DNA of 64,000 nucleotides, taken from contig NZ_VOQF01000005.1 in assembly GCF_007994985.1 (NCBI RefSeq), positions 372,001-436,000 on the forward strand, read 5' to 3'. Source of the stretch: Metabacillus litoralis. Its GTDB lineage: Bacteria > Bacillota > Bacilli > Bacillales > Bacillaceae. Shown piece by piece: positions 16,304-26,319 of this stretch. Each line of letters begins with the position of its first letter. Position 1 is the stretch's first letter. Both the position numbers and the translations under genes were made by a program. A model generated the notes under the pieces. It did no database searches, was not told the DNA's origin, and was given only the letters and a program-made list of their open reading frames with translations.

Positions 16304-17074
16304 ATGAAAACATACAAAGGTTATTTAATTGATTTGGATGGGACAATGTATCGAGGTAGTGAGCAGATTGAAGCGGCTAGTGAATTTGTTACATATTTAG
16401 CAAAAAATAACCTACCTTATCTTTTTGTTACAAATAATTCCTCACAAACTCCTCAGCAGGTAGCTGAAAAGTTAAATCGTTTTCAGATTTCGGCAACAAA
16501 AGAAAGTGTTTTTACCACGAGTCAGGCAACAGCTAATTATATAAGCGAAGAGAAAGAGAATGCTACAATTTATGTAATTGGAGAAGAGGGCTTGAAACAA
16601 GCATTAATCAACAATGGACACCAACTAGTTGATGATCATCCTGATTATGTTGTTATAGGAATTGATCGGGAAATATCGTATGAAAAATTATCAAAAGCTT
16701 GTATTGCAGTACGTAATGGTGCAACATTTATTTCAACGAATGGAGATATTGCCATTCCAACAGAAAAAGGTTTATTACCTGGTAATGGTGCATTAACATC
16801 GGTGATCTCAGTTTCTACAAATACATCGCCAATTTTTATTGGTAAGCCTGAGCGTATTATCGTTGAACAAGCATTACAGCAACTAGGAGTTGCAAAGCAG
16901 GATACTGTCATGGTAGGAGATAACTATGCTACAGATATTATGGCTGGGATTAATTGTGGGTTAGATACATTGCTTGTTCACACAGGAGTAACAACTAGAG
17001 AGCATCTTGTACATTACCCAATACAACCAACTTATACAGTAGATTCTTTAACAGATTATCTTAAACAGCTGTAG
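16304..17074 (+). CDS. yutF: HAD-IIA family sugar phosphatase YutF (NagD-like)
   Basis: The 256-aa enzyme shows the HAD motifs: LIDLDGTMYRG (DxDGT, residues 7-17), FVTNNSSQTP near 40, IGKPE near 184 and VMVGDNYATDI near 205. A C2 cap domain lies between. Members of this NagD/TIGR01457 group dephosphorylate nucleotides and sugar phosphates in the cytoplasm. AAAGGAG precedes ATG 16304. The physiological substrate is unknown. Confidence 0.92.
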   Translation: MKTYKGYLIDLDGTMYRGSEQIEAASEFVTYLAKNNLPYLFVTNNSSQTPQQVAEKLNRFQISATKESVFTTSQATANYISEEKENATIYVIGEEGLKQALINNGHQLVDDHPDYVVIGIDREISYEKLSKACIAVRNGATFISTNGDIAIPTEKGLLPGNGALTSVISVSTNTSPIFIGKPERIIVEQALQQLGVAKQDTVMVGDNYATDIMAGINCGLDTLLVHTGVTTREHLVHYPIQPTYTVDSLTDYLKQL

Positions 17075-17145
17075 AAAGTGAGTTAGGTAGCTTTTGAAGA
17101 GGCTCCTGTGCTTTCTAAGCTTATAAACAAAGGGGGAATAATAAG

Positions 17146-17206
17146 TTAATAGCCACTCAAGCTTTTAAGTATGTAGTCATACACATGGGCTCATAGTGGC
17201 TATTAC
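17146..17206. terminator. Possible bidirectional terminator between yutF and yutG
   Basis: TAATAGCCACT (about 17147-17157) and AGTGGCTATTA (17195-17205) pair across a 37-base A+T-rich interval between two convergent genes. T-tracts are weak, so this is tentative. Confidence 0.4.
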
Positions 17207-17215
17207 TTTTAGTAC

Positions 17216-17716
17216 TTATTCAACATCTCTTGCACGGTGAGCGAGCCTGCTTGACGCAGCAGCTGCAATCGCTCCAACAATATCATCTAGAAACGTATGA
17301 CATTTACCACCTGATTTATCATTTAAATATTGCAGGATACCAGGCTTTAGTTTATCGATATAACCATAATTTGTGAAACCAATTGAACCATATATATTTA
17401 CAATGGAGAAAGCAAGAATTTCATCTACTCCGTACAAGCTTTCATCTGTAGCAATGATCGATTGAAGTGGTTCCTCAAGTTGTCCTTTTTCAGCTAATAT
17501 ATCGAATTGAATTCCTGTTAAAACCGCATTCTGTACTTCTCTTTTAGTAAGAACACGATCTACATTCTCAAGACAATCCTCCATTTTTAGATCAGGATGA
17601 TATTTTTCTTGTAAAAAATACACAAGGTCAGCTATATCTTCAAGTTTTACACCACGCTTGACCATCCAATCTCGTGCTGTTTTTTCGACGATATCCATTT
17701 TTTCTTCACTTTTCAT
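17216..17716 (-). CDS. yutG: Phosphatidylglycerophosphatase A-like protein YutG
   Basis: The 166-aa protein matches the YutG/PgpA-like family: an N-terminal helical part, GVDEILAFSIVNIYGSIGFTNYGYIDK, and the end KCHTFLDDIVGAIAAAASSRLAHR. Family members related to PgpA dephosphorylate phosphatidylglycerol phosphate. This Bacillus subgroup lacks the obvious membrane helices of PgpA, so the activity is not certain. ATG 17716 has AGGTGAC 7 bases upstream. Confidence 0.85.
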   Translation of the reverse strand: MKSEEKMDIVEKTARDWMVKRGVKLEDIADLVYFLQEKYHPDLKMEDCLENVDRVLTKREVQNAVLTGIQFDILAEKGQLEEPLQSIIATDESLYGVDEILAFSIVNIYGSIGFTNYGYIDKLKPGILQYLNDKSGGKCHTFLDDIVGAIAAAASSRLAHRARDVE

Positions 17717-18064
17717 TTAAAGTCACCTATCTCTCTTTTTTGCGTATTTATTCATTGTATGACAACTCTTCCACAACTATTCAAAACGAATACAAAATGA
17801 GCTAGCTTATTCATTTTATCTTTTTAGCATCAGGTAATGTAAAAGCTATTCACTGGCATCTCGAGTTGGTGTATAAATATTAGGGTCACATACTTCTAAT
17901 TTTATACAAAAAAATGAGATTGTAATCAGCATGTGTCTCCACTTTTGACATATACCCTCTTTACTTCTTCTATAAAACTGTTAAACTCCCTGCTTTAATT
18001 CATCATAAATAGGTGATGATTTGATTACGATAGAATAAGAACCATTTCTCTGGAGGGGAAGACA
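17717..18064. other. Divergent intergenic region yutG-yutH
   Basis: About 350 bases between two divergent genes. I see the SDs of both genes and a TTGACA at 17945-17950 without a well-placed -10. No repeat, terminator or RNA motif is apparent. Confidence 0.5.
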
Positions 18065-19075
18065 TTGAAAAAAACAATACATGATGTGTATGGGATAAAA
18101 GTTAAGGAACTTACAAAAGAAGGACAGTTTGAGACATTTCAATTACATCAATCACGTTTTTTAATCGTTCCAGCTTCACATATTGATGAAGATGAGCTTT
18201 ATGAGTTATATCAACTAAGTCAATACATGATAGAAAAAAGAGAACCAAATATCGCAAGCATTGTTTTAACAAAAGAAAATCATCTTTTTTTTGAGAAAGA
18301 TAAAATCAAATATGTCATATTAAAATGTTCTCCATACAATCAAGCAAGATTAACTCAATTAGGTCGTGACTTAGCGCGTTTTCACTTAAAAGGTAGAACA
18401 TACCCTTATCAGGTATCTAAAACGCAAAGAATTGGGCAGTGGAAATTACTATGGGAAAAACGATTAGATCAATTGGAGAATTTTTGGAGAGGTAAAATAC
18501 AAAGTCAGCCTTTAACTTCTTTTGAAAAAATGTTTGTAGAATCATTTCCTTATTATTTAGGATTAGCAGAAAATGCGATTCAATATTTAGTAGATACTGA
18601 ATTGGATGAGGAACCACAACCAATTGATTCAGCAACAATTTGTCATCACCGTTTCCATTCAAACACATGGAATGATGTAATGTGTGTAAAATCTCCAATT
18701 GATTGGGTTTTTGATCATAGTAGTAGAGATATTGCAGAGTATATGAGATATCTTTATTTTGAAAAGCAAGAAGAGTTCAAATTAAGCGGATATAAATTTT
18801 TAGATGATTATGATCGTACATCACCACTATCGTCTTTCTCATGGAGACTCATTTATAGCAGATTATTATTTCCTATTCATTATTTTGAATGTGTAGAAAG
18901 TTATTATTTAGCAGGAGACGATATGAAGCTTGTATTAGAGGACAGGATGGAGGAAATTCTCAAATCTTCTGGTCATTATGAATCCTTTTTACGAAGCTAC
19001 TCAAGTATGCTCTCTATGAGAACAAAGAGAATTCAATTACCAGCTGTAGATTGGTTAGTGAATATTGGGCATTAA
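18065..19075 (+). CDS. yutH: CotS-family spore coat associated protein YutH
   Basis: The 336-aa protein belongs to the CotS/YutH group of aminoglycoside-phosphotransferase-like spore proteins. FHLKGRTYP near residue 110, CHHRFHSNTWND near 195 and DWVFDHSSRDIAEYMRYL near 212 fit the degenerate kinase fold. The catalytic HGD loop is replaced by HHRFHSN, so kinase activity is doubtful. TTG at 18065 follows CTGGAGGGG. A GAGGCTG/CAGCCTC hairpin with a poor T-tract follows at 19085-19112. Confidence 0.85.
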   Translation: MKKTIHDVYGIKVKELTKEGQFETFQLHQSRFLIVPASHIDEDELYELYQLSQYMIEKREPNIASIVLTKENHLFFEKDKIKYVILKCSPYNQARLTQLGRDLARFHLKGRTYPYQVSKTQRIGQWKLLWEKRLDQLENFWRGKIQSQPLTSFEKMFVESFPYYLGLAENAIQYLVDTELDEEPQPIDSATICHHRFHSNTWNDVMCVKSPIDWVFDHSSRDIAEYMRYLYFEKQEEFKLSGYKFLDDYDRTSPLSSFSWRLIYSRLLFPIHYFECVESYYLAGDDMKLVLEDRMEEILKSSGHYESFLRSYSSMLSMRTKRIQLPAVDWLVNIGH

Positions 19076-19310
19076 CTTTTGGTGGAGGCTGGAGATTCTA
19101 ACGTTCAGCCTCTAACTTATCACAACTTGATTTCATAGCTTATGATAAAATAGACTATAAGTTTTTATTCTGACTGTTTACGTTAATCTAAGCTGTTAAT
19201 AACAGTATCTTTGCTTTGAGAAAGTCTTATAAAGCATGATTACATACATAGTTACAAAGCAACCAAATCATAAAAGAAAATATCTTTAATACTGTGTAGG
19301 GGTGTGTATA

Positions 19311-20282
19311 TTGACAAAGCCTTATATTTTTATAACTAGAAAATGTTCAGAACAGCAGTTAAAAGCATTATATGAAATCGCAGATGTTGAAATGTGGCCA
19401 GAAGAGGAAGCTCCTTGTCCTAGAGAAATATTAGTCGAAAAAGCAAAAATGGCAGATGGTCTTTTAACGATGCTCTCTGACTCGATTGATCAAGAATTAT
19501 TAGATTGTGCTACGAACTTAAAAGTTGTCGCAAACTTAGCGGTTGGTTTTGATAATATTGACATTAAGTATGCAGAAGCAAAAGGAATTGTGGTTTGTAA
19601 TACACCAGATATTTTAACAGACACTACAGCAGATTTAACATTTGGATTATTATTGTCTACAGCAAGGAGATTGATAGAAGCAGCAGATTATGTGAAAAAT
19701 AATCAGTGGAAAAGTTGGGGGCCATTACTTTTAGCAGGTTATGATGTACATCATAAAACAATTGGTATTGTTGGTATGGGGAAAATTGGACAAGCCTTAG
19801 CAAAGCGTGCAACAGGATTTGAAATGGATATTCTTTATCATAACCGTTCTAGAAATACTGAAGCTGAAGAGATATTAGGTGCAAGATATTGTTCCTTAGA
19901 TGAATTATTACAAACATCAGACTTTGTTGTATGCCTTACTCCACTAACGAATGACACTAAAGAGCTATTTAATAAGATATCATTTCAGAAAATGAAATCT
20001 ACAGCAATTTTTATTAATGCAAGTCGTGGAGCTGTCGTTAATGAGCGAGATTTATACGAAGCTTTAATAGATAAAGAAATTGCTGGTGCAGGTTTGGATG
20101 TATTTACGAAAGAACCCATTTCAGCAGATCATCCCCTTGTAGGATTACCTAATGTCGTAGCATTACCACATATAGGAAGCGCTAGTATAGAAACTAGATT
20201 ATCGATGGTCGAACTGTGTGCTGCAAATATGTATGCAGTCTTAACAGGAATGGAGCCAAAAACTAGGGTTAAAGTAAAATAA
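19311..20282 (+). CDS. D-isomer-specific 2-hydroxyacid dehydrogenase (glyoxylate/hydroxypyruvate reductase-like)
   Basis: The 323-aa enzyme has the NAD(P) dinucleotide fold GIVGMGKIGQALAKRA near residue 150, the substrate segment NLAVGFDNID near 75, NASRGAVVNERDL near 235, and catalytic His in LPHIGSAS near 284, with Arg and Glu in the expected places. This is the GhrB/YvcT-type branch that reduces glyoxylate, hydroxypyruvate or 2-ketogluconate. TTG 19311 gives MTKPYIFITRK and follows TAGGGGTG by about 6 bases. No partner gene indicates the substrate. Confidence 0.88.
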   Translation: MTKPYIFITRKCSEQQLKALYEIADVEMWPEEEAPCPREILVEKAKMADGLLTMLSDSIDQELLDCATNLKVVANLAVGFDNIDIKYAEAKGIVVCNTPDILTDTTADLTFGLLLSTARRLIEAADYVKNNQWKSWGPLLLAGYDVHHKTIGIVGMGKIGQALAKRATGFEMDILYHNRSRNTEAEEILGARYCSLDELLQTSDFVVCLTPLTNDTKELFNKISFQKMKSTAIFINASRGAVVNERDLYEALIDKEIAGAGLDVFTKEPISADHPLVGLPNVVALPHIGSASIETRLSMVELCAANMYAVLTGMEPKTRVKVK

Positions 20283-20351
20283 TTGTTTAGTAGGAAATTA
20301 TGTTCCTCAGTTAACGTTTTTGGCTTGTTATATATTTTTCCTAATAATCAC

Positions 20352-20625
20352 AGTTAAGCTAGAGGAAAAAGTTCGTTCCATTGCACTGCGGATACTCGCG
20401 TTCCACGGGGAGGAAGCTGAACTCCTCGGCAACGCCTTGCGGGGTCTCAGCCTTTCCTCTAGTCTAGTACCCCAGGTGCCCTAGTGTCTTCATCTCCATT
20501 TTACTAGTTCTTAAAAACAGTAGACAAAATCAAAAAAACTTCTGAAGAGAAAGATCCGAACTATTAGAGATTAATTGAAATATCACCTTAATAATCATTA
20601 ACTTAAATACTTATGTCCCAGCCAC
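20352..20625 (-). repeat. Truncated composite element (family A plus one terminal repeat), copy 3
   Basis: Read on the minus strand, the element begins with the terminal repeat (TTATGTCCCAGCCAC on plus, 20611-20625). It continues with half of the TTAGGTGATATTTC hairpin and a family A repeat (20371-20510). The opposite terminal repeat is missing, and the family A part is diverged around 20460-20490. The remaining 20283-20351 holds nothing recognisable. Confidence 0.75.
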
Positions 20626-20678
20626 AATTAATTTTATAAAAAGAAATTATTAAATTTAATCCTTAATGCAACAACCAT

Positions 20679-20692
20679 GTAAACGTTTTCTT
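20679..20692 (+). promoter_or_regulatory. Possible CcpA (cre-like) site upstream of hom
   Basis: TGTAAACGTTTTCT matches the cre consensus TGNAARCGNTTTCA except for the last base. It lies 36 bases upstream of the -10/-35 region of the hom promoter. One-site inspection only. Confidence 0.35.
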
Positions 20693-20714
20693 TTAAAAAA
20701 CTGAAAATTCACCC

Positions 20715-20758
20715 TTGTAAAACAGTTATAAGCATTTTATAATGACAAGTATATCATT
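20715..20758 (+). promoter_or_regulatory. hom-thrCB promoter with overlapping palindrome
   Basis: TTGTAA (20715-20720), a 17-base spacer and TATAAT (20738-20743) form a good SigA promoter. AATGACAAGTATATCATT (20741-20758) is an inverted repeat overlapping the start region, a position suited to a repressor such as ThrR of B. subtilis. The repressor assignment is inference. Confidence 0.65.
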
Positions 20759-20815
20759 AGTGTCTTTTAAGAGAGAACAATTGTACTCTATAGATGAACA
20801 AAAGGAGTGGGAAGA

Positions 20816-22114
20816 GTGAAAGCAATTCATGTAGGACTTTTAGGACTTGGAACGGTTGGAAGTGGTGTTGTTAAGATAATCGAAGATCACCAAGATAAAT
20901 TAATGCATCAAGTTGGTTGTCCAGTGCAAGTAAAGAAGGTTCTTGTTAAAAATATAGAAAAAGATCGCCAAGTTCATATTAGTAAAGAAATGCTTACAAC
21001 GAACGTTGAGGATGTTATAAACAATCCTGATATAGATGTGGTTATAGAAGTAATGGGTGGAGTAGAAGAAACTCGCCAGCATTTAGTTGATGCTCTAAAA
21101 GCTAAAAAACATGTAGTAACAGCAAATAAAGATTTAATGGCAGTGTACGGAACAGAATTACTTTCAATTGCTACTGAAAATGGCTGTGATTTATTTTATG
21201 AAGCAAGTGTAGCTGGTGGAATCCCAATTCTACGTAGTTTAGTTGATGGTTTAGCATCAGACAGAATTACAAAAATGATGGGAATTGTGAACGGAACAAC
21301 GAACTTTATACTAACAAAGATGACTAAGCTTGGAAGTGCTTATGATGAAGTATTGAAGGAAGCACAAGATCTTGGTTATGCAGAATCTGATCCTACATCA
21401 GATGTAGAAGGATTAGATGCAGCTAGAAAAATGGCTATTCTTGCAAGACTAGGATTTTCTATGCATGTTGATTTAGAAGATGTAAGTGTTAAAGGGATTT
21501 CTAGTGTTACAGATGATGATATTAGCTATAGTAAACGTCTTGGATACACAATGAAGCTTATCGGTATTGCACAACGTGAGAATGGAAAGATTGAAGTCGC
21601 TGTTGAACCAACACTTTTACCAGAGACTCACCCTTTAGCTGCTGTAAATGATGAATTTAATGCAGTTTATGTTTATGGAGAAGCTGTAGGTGAAACAATG
21701 TTTTACGGACCAGGTGCAGGAAGTCTTCCTACTGCAACAGCTGTTGTTTCAGATCTAGTAGGAGTAATGAAAAATATGAGATTAGGTGTTAATGGCCGCA
21801 GTGCAGTAGCACCACAATTTGAAAAACAATTAAAGAGTCCAGAACATATTTACGCACAGCATTTCTTACGTATAAGCGCGAAAGATCAGGTTGGAGCATT
21901 TTCAAATATTACCTCTCTTTTCTCAGAACGAGGCGTAAGCTTTGAAAAAATCCTTCAGCTTCCTATTAAAAATAGTAATCTAGCAGAAATTGTTATTGTG
22001 ACACATAAAGCAGCTCAAAGTGATTTTGAAGAAATTTTACAGCGTTTAAATGATTTACCTGTTGTTGAAGAAGTGAAAAGTACGTATAGAGTGGAAGGGA
22101 ACGGTTCGATATGA
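20816..22114 (+). CDS. hom: Homoserine dehydrogenase
   Basis: The 432-aa enzyme reduces aspartate semialdehyde to homoserine. It has the NAD(P) site [12 protein letters not shown] near residues 7-18, the catalytic block [14 protein letters not shown] near 155, [15 protein letters not shown] near 195, and a C-terminal ACT domain (about 350-425, [20 protein letters not shown]) for threonine feedback. GTG 20816 gives [15 protein letters not shown] as in B. subtilis and lies 8 bases after AAAGGAG. It is first in the overlapping hom-thrC-thrB operon. Confidence 0.96.
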   Translation: MKAIHVGLLGLGTVGSGVVKIIEDHQDKLMHQVGCPVQVKKVLVKNIEKDRQVHISKEMLTTNVEDVINNPDIDVVIEVMGGVEETRQHLVDALKAKKHVVTANKDLMAVYGTELLSIATENGCDLFYEASVAGGIPILRSLVDGLASDRITKMMGIVNGTTNFILTKMTKLGSAYDEVLKEAQDLGYAESDPTSDVEGLDAARKMAILARLGFSMHVDLEDVSVKGISSVTDDDISYSKRLGYTMKLIGIAQRENGKIEVAVEPTLLPETHPLAAVNDEFNAVYVYGEAVGETMFYGPGAGSLPTATAVVSDLVGVMKNMRLGVNGRSAVAPQFEKQLKSPEHIYAQHFLRISAKDQVGAFSNITSLFSERGVSFEKILQLPIKNSNLAEIVIVTHKAAQSDFEEILQRLNDLPVVEEVKSTYRVEGNGSI

Positions 22115-23172
22115 TGTGGAAGGGACTTATTCAAGAGTTCGAAGAATTTTTACCAGTAACTGAAAATACACCAAGATTAACTTTGCAAGAAGGAAATACA
22201 CCACTTATTCATTTACCTAAGCTTTCTGAAAAGCTTGGAATTGAATTGTATGTTAAAACAGAAGGTACAAATCCTACAGGCTCTTTTAAAGATCGTGGAA
22301 TGGTTATGGCAGTTGCTAAAGCTAAAGAAGCTGGCAGCGATACGGTAATTTGTGCGTCAACAGGTAATACTTCAGCAGCAGCAGCAGCGTATGCTGCAAG
22401 AGCAAATATGAAGTGTATCGTTTTGATTCCAGATGGTAAGATTGCCTTTGGTAAGCTAGCACAAGCTGTTATGTATGGTGCAGAAATTTATGCGATTCAA
22501 GGAAACTTTGACCATGCATTAACTATGGTCCGAAATATCAGTGAAAAGTTACCGATTACTTTAGTTAACTCTGTTAATCCATATCGTATTGAAGGTCAAA
22601 AAACGGCAGCTTTTGAAGTGTGTGAGCAGCTTGGAAGTGCACCAGATTATTTAGCTATTCCAGTTGGGAATGCAGGAAATATCACGGCTTACTGGAAAGG
22701 CTTTAAAGAATATAACGAGAAGAAGCAAACAGGTTTACCAATTATTCATGGCTTCCAGGCTGAAGGTGCAGCAGCAATTGTTAGAGGAGAGCCAATTGAG
22801 AACCCGGAAACAATTGCAACAGCGATTCGTATCGGAAATCCAGCTAGCTGGGAAACGGCTGTAAGAGCTAAAGAAGAGTCTAACGGTAAAATTGATTCTG
22901 TTACAGATGAAGAAATTATAGAAGCATATCAGTTAATTGCGCGTGAAGAGGGAGTATTCGCAGAGCCAGGATCATGTGCTTCAATTGCTGGGTTAATTAA
23001 ACATCGTAAATTAGGTTTAATTAAAGAAGGAAGTAAAGTTGTAGCAGTACTAACAGGAAATGGCTTAAAAGATCCTAACACAGCAATTGACGTTTCTGAG
23101 ATCAAGCCGCTTGTTTTACCTAATGATGAAGAAGTTTTTCTGCAACAATTGACTGGAGTCGCGGTTCGATGA
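22111..23172 (+). CDS. thrC: Threonine synthase
   Basis: The 353-aa PLP enzyme converts O-phosphohomoserine to threonine. The PLP lysine is K60 in [10 protein letters not shown], and the phosphate-binding loop is [30 protein letters not shown] is also conserved. Its start overlaps the hom stop by 4 bases (ATGA), indicating translational coupling. A second ATG at 22114 could be used and would give the B. subtilis N-terminus MWKGLI. Confidence 0.96.
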   Translation: MMWKGLIQEFEEFLPVTENTPRLTLQEGNTPLIHLPKLSEKLGIELYVKTEGTNPTGSFKDRGMVMAVAKAKEAGSDTVICASTGNTSAAAAAYAARANMKCIVLIPDGKIAFGKLAQAVMYGAEIYAIQGNFDHALTMVRNISEKLPITLVNSVNPYRIEGQKTAAFEVCEQLGSAPDYLAIPVGNAGNITAYWKGFKEYNEKKQTGLPIIHGFQAEGAAAIVRGEPIENPETIATAIRIGNPASWETAVRAKEESNGKIDSVTDEEIIEAYQLIAREEGVFAEPGSCASIAGLIKHRKLGLIKEGSKVVAVLTGNGLKDPNTAIDVSEIKPLVLPNDEEVFLQQLTGVAVR

Positions 23173-24089
23173 AAGAAGGAGAGATGTTAAAGATTACAGT
23201 GCCAGGTAGTACGGCTAATTTAGGACCAGGTTTCGATTCGATTGGCCTTGCACTTGGTAAATATTTAACTCTTGAAGTCAAGACAGCTGAGCAAATACGT
23301 TTCATACCAATGACAGAAGATGTTAAGGATATCCCGACAAATGAGGATAACCTTATTGCTAAAGTTGCTTTAAAAGTAGCATCCATGCATACCAAACCTT
23401 TACCAACGTGTGAGGTAAAGGTTTGGAGCGAAATTCCGATGGCAAGAGGTATTGGAAGTAGTGCAGCAGCTATAATAGCAGGAATTGAATTAGCTAATCA
23501 GCTTTGTCAGCTACAATTAACAAACGATGATAAACTAAGAATCGCAAGCCTTGAAGAAGGTCATCCAGATAATGTGGGGGCATCTCTTTACGGTGGGTTG
23601 GTAATAGGTCTTCATGAACAGGAACAAACTGAAATAATTTGTGTGAAGAATATCGATGTTGATGCAGTAGTTGTTGTACCAAAATATGAGGTATTCACTA
23701 GTGATGCAAGAAATGTATTACCTCAAGTTTTAGAATATAAAACGGCTGTTGAAGCAAGTGCAATAGGTAATATGTTAGTGGCAGGCCTTATGACGAATAA
23801 TTGGTCACTAGTAGGAAAGATGATGAACAAGGATTTACTTCATCAACCATATCGCTCATCCCTTATTCCTGAAATTTCGTTAGTTCAAGAAAAAATGGAT
23901 GAACTTGGTGCATATGGTTCAGCATTAAGTGGAGCTGGTCCAACAGTGATCTGTTTTATTGAAAAAGGAAAAGGTAATACTTTAGCGAAAATGCTAGCTG
24001 CGGATTTCACTAATTGTGATGTAGAGCATTTAAGTATTGATCTAGAAGGTTGCAAAGTGGAGCTAATACAAGAAGTAAAAAATGTATAA
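23169..24089 (+). CDS. thrB: Homoserine kinase
   Basis: The 306-aa GHMP kinase phosphorylates homoserine. The ATP loop [14 protein letters not shown] lies near residues 92-105, the N-terminal [19 protein letters not shown] near 10-28 and [12 protein letters not shown] near 250. ATG 23169 overlaps the thrC stop by 4 bases and gives [12 protein letters not shown], like B. subtilis ThrB. The ATG at 23184 sits only 2 bases from its SD and is less likely. It is the last gene of the operon. Confidence 0.95.
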   Translation: MKEGEMLKITVPGSTANLGPGFDSIGLALGKYLTLEVKTAEQIRFIPMTEDVKDIPTNEDNLIAKVALKVASMHTKPLPTCEVKVWSEIPMARGIGSSAAAIIAGIELANQLCQLQLTNDDKLRIASLEEGHPDNVGASLYGGLVIGLHEQEQTEIICVKNIDVDAVVVVPKYEVFTSDARNVLPQVLEYKTAVEASAIGNMLVAGLMTNNWSLVGKMMNKDLLHQPYRSSLIPEISLVQEKMDELGAYGSALSGAGPTVICFIEKGKGNTLAKMLAADFTNCDVEHLSIDLEGCKVELIQEVKNV

Positions 24090-24094
24090 AAATT

Positions 24095-24124
24095 AAAAGG
24101 ACTGACAATTGTCAGTCCTTTTTC
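24095..24124 (+). terminator. Terminator of hom-thrCB
   Basis: AAAAGGACTGACA pairs with TGTCAGTCCTTTT around ATT, followed by T residues. It shares its core stem with the sufB and yutM terminators. Confidence 0.93.
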
Positions 24125-24175
24125 AGTGGTCTTCAAAGTAGAAAATCACTTAGTTTTAGGTGCCTGTAGATCTTA

Positions 24176-24409
24176 TTAAAATACCTGTTCTACTTCAATA
24201 ATACCTGGTACTTCTTCTAATAGTGCACGCTCTATACCAGCTTTTAAAGTGATTGTTGAGCTTGGGCAGCTTCCACAAGCACCTAAAAGGCGTAGCTTTA
24301 CAATTCCATCCTCTACATCAACTAATTCACAATCTCCTCCATCGCGAAGTAAGAAGGGACGTAGTTTATCTAGAACTTCTTGAACCTGATCATTAATAGT
24401 TGCTTCCAT
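24176..24409 (-). CDS. yutI: NifU C-terminal domain (Nfu-type) Fe-S carrier YutI
   Basis: The 77-aa protein is a single Nfu domain, with the cluster ligands C45-x2-C48 in [11 protein letters not shown] and the [15 protein letters not shown] block before it. It carries or transfers Fe-S clusters to apo-proteins. An ATG with AAAGGAG upstream starts it at 24409. It is convergent with thrB. Together with sufB, yutM and lipA it makes Fe-S metabolism a theme of this window. Confidence 0.93.
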   Translation of the reverse strand: MEATINDQVQEVLDKLRPFLLRDGGDCELVDVEDGIVKLRLLGACGSCPSSTITLKAGIERALLEEVPGIIEVEQVF

Positions 24410-24596
24410 TCAAATCAAACTCCTTTCTTTCCTTAATCATATTATATTTGAAATGTCGCAAAAAATCTAATCGAAAGATTAAAATATGTTTCCATTTTAT
24501 TCCTGTGTATATAAAAGGATTATTCTAAATACGCAAACTAAAGAATCACCCTTTGGTACTATATTATCATAAATAACGCAGAAGGTAACGAAAATT

Positions 24597-24703
24597 GCTC
24601 CTTTTCGCTCCAGACACACGAATAGCGGGGAAGGAAGCTGTGGGGTCTTTGGCTTACCTCTATACCTGCAGGAGAAAAGTGTTATATTCTCTTCCACTAT
24701 TAG
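24597..24703 (-). repeat. Degenerate family A repeat
   Basis: TTTTCGCTCCAGACAC, GGGGAAGGAAGCTG, TGGGGTCTTTGGC and TACCTGCAGGAG match the minus-strand form of family A seen at 37221-37352, but long stretches have decayed. The surrounding 24410-24820 has no gene. AAATGTCGCAAAAAATC and other A+T-rich sequence carry no clear motif. Confidence 0.65.
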
Positions 24704-24820
24704 CTCCAATCTTGAAACAGAGTGAAAAGTAGTTTGTTTAAAATGTCATTTTCCGCGATAAGAATGGTCATAATTTCATTATTCGAATACAATGGAGAAA
24801 AAGAAGTGTAGGTGTGATGG

Positions 24821-25147
24821 ATGAAAACTGTGGAAATTTGCGTATATGGAGCCGAGATTCTTTGTCCAAGCTGTGTGAATTTGCCGTCAGCTAAAGAAAC
24901 ATATGAATGGTTAGAGGCAGCGCTTAAAAGGAAGTATAAAGAACAGCACTTTAAAATAGCTTATGTTGACATACATGAGCCCCCGAATGATCCAGAAAAA
25001 AAAGAGTTTGCTGAAAAAATTCTAGAAGATGAATATTTCTATCCTCTTGTTGTGATAGAAGGCAATGTAGTTGGTGAGGGAAATCCTCGGTTAAAAAGAA
25101 TATATGAAGAATTTGATAAATATGGTTATGTGAGTACTACACCTTAA
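24821..25147 (+). CDS. yuzD: YuzD family thioredoxin-like protein (DUF1462)
   Basis: The 108-aa protein matches YuzD. It has the CPSC motif (residues 15-18, ILCPSCVNLPS) at the position of a thioredoxin active site, YVDIHEPPNDPEKKEFAEKILEDEYFYPLVVI near 45-78, and GEGNPRLKRIYEEF at the end. The thioredoxin-like fold suggests a redox or metal-handling role, but none is established. ATG 24821 follows GTGATGG with a modest SD (TAGGTGTG). Confidence 0.9.
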   Translation: MKTVEICVYGAEILCPSCVNLPSAKETYEWLEAALKRKYKEQHFKIAYVDIHEPPNDPEKKEFAEKILEDEYFYPLVVIEGNVVGEGNPRLKRIYEEFDKYGYVSTTP

Positions 25148-25181
25148 TTTTTAAATAGTATTAATATCAGCCATCAAAAAA

Positions 25182-25240
25182 AGAGGATAATTATAAAGAG
25201 AAGCTTCAATTTTGATCATCTCTTTTATAATTATCCTCTT
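25182..25240. terminator. Bidirectional terminator between yuzD and yutJ
   Basis: AGAGGATAATTATAAAGAGA (25183-25202) pairs with the complementary TCTCTTTTATAATTATCCTCT across a short loop. A-tracts and T-tracts flank both sides, serving two convergent genes. Confidence 0.88.
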
Positions 25241-25251
25241 GTCTATTTAGT

Positions 25252-26319
25252 TTATCCGTTATGATATTTATACATCCAAAGTACACCAGATTTAAGTAGA
25301 CGTGGCACACGCCCCATTAAAGGTCGATCATTTACAAGCCCGAAGCCTTGTTTTTTACCTAATGACCCTAGAACACCTTTTAATTTAAAAGGTGGGAATG
25401 ATTCTGGTAATGGCTGGTTATTCCATTTTTTTAGTAAAACCTGAACAATTTGCTCAGCCTGGGCTTCCGCCAATTGTGCACTTGGTGCGTGGGGTAAGCT
25501 TGCACAATCACCTAGAACAAATGCATCTTCATAATTTGGAATAAAGTGCTGTGTTGTTAAAATAACTCGACCTTGGTTGTCTTTTTCAACAGGTAGATCA
25601 CGGACAACCTGATTAGGCTGAATACCAGCAGTCCAAACAATTACATCACAATCAAATGGTTGATCATGATTATAGACAACATTCGGTTCAACTTTGGTAA
25701 TGTTGGCCCCACTAATAATTTCAACACCATGCTCTGTAAACCATTTTTCAACATAACTACTTAATCTTTCAGGGAAGCTAGACAAAATATGTTTACTGCG
25801 ATCAAATAATTTAATGTTTAGATCTTTGCGGCTTTCTCTAAGCTCACTTGCTAGCTCAACGCCACTTAAACCAGCACCAACGATTGCGACAGTAGCATCT
25901 GCAGATAAATTATTTAACTTTTGATACGTGCTACGAGATTGATCAATTGTTTGTATACTATAAGTGAATTCATCTGCACCTGGGACATTATGATATTTAT
26001 CTTCACAACCTAATCCAATAATTAAGTCATCATAAGGAATAGTATCTTCGTTTTCTAAAACTACTTCCTTTTTCTCGAGATCAACAGAAACGACATTTCC
26101 GAATTTTGAATGCAGACGAGGGTGCTCTGGAAAAGAAACTCGAATATGATTGTCAGAAATTGTTCCTGCAGCCAATGCATAGTATTCGGTTTTAAGACAA
26201 TGATAAGGATTTCTATCAATAAGTGTTATTTGAACATCATCAGGCAACTGGTTTGGTAAAAGCCTTAAAAGGACACGCATTCCGCCGTACCCGCCGCCAA
26301 GAATCACTAGGTTTTTCAT
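25252..26319 (-). CDS. yutJ: NADH dehydrogenase-like flavoprotein YutJ
   Basis: The 355-aa type II NADH dehydrogenase-like protein has the FAD site LVILGGGYGGMRVLLRLL at residues 4-21, the NAD site VAIVGAGLSGVELASEL near 143-159, and the second FAD motif NYEDAFVLGDCASL near 265. B. subtilis YutJ has the same length. No C-terminal membrane helix is obvious. The acceptor (quinone or other) is not known. ATG 26319 is preceded by a weak SD region. Confidence 0.9.
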   Translation of the reverse strand: MKNLVILGGGYGGMRVLLRLLPNQLPDDVQITLIDRNPYHCLKTEYYALAAGTISDNHIRVSFPEHPRLHSKFGNVVSVDLEKKEVVLENEDTIPYDDLIIGLGCEDKYHNVPGADEFTYSIQTIDQSRSTYQKLNNLSADATVAIVGAGLSGVELASELRESRKDLNIKLFDRSKHILSSFPERLSSYVEKWFTEHGVEIISGANITKVEPNVVYNHDQPFDCDVIVWTAGIQPNQVVRDLPVEKDNQGRVILTTQHFIPNYEDAFVLGDCASLPHAPSAQLAEAQAEQIVQVLLKKWNNQPLPESFPPFKLKGVLGSLGKKQGFGLVNDRPLMGRVPRLLKSGVLWMYKYHNG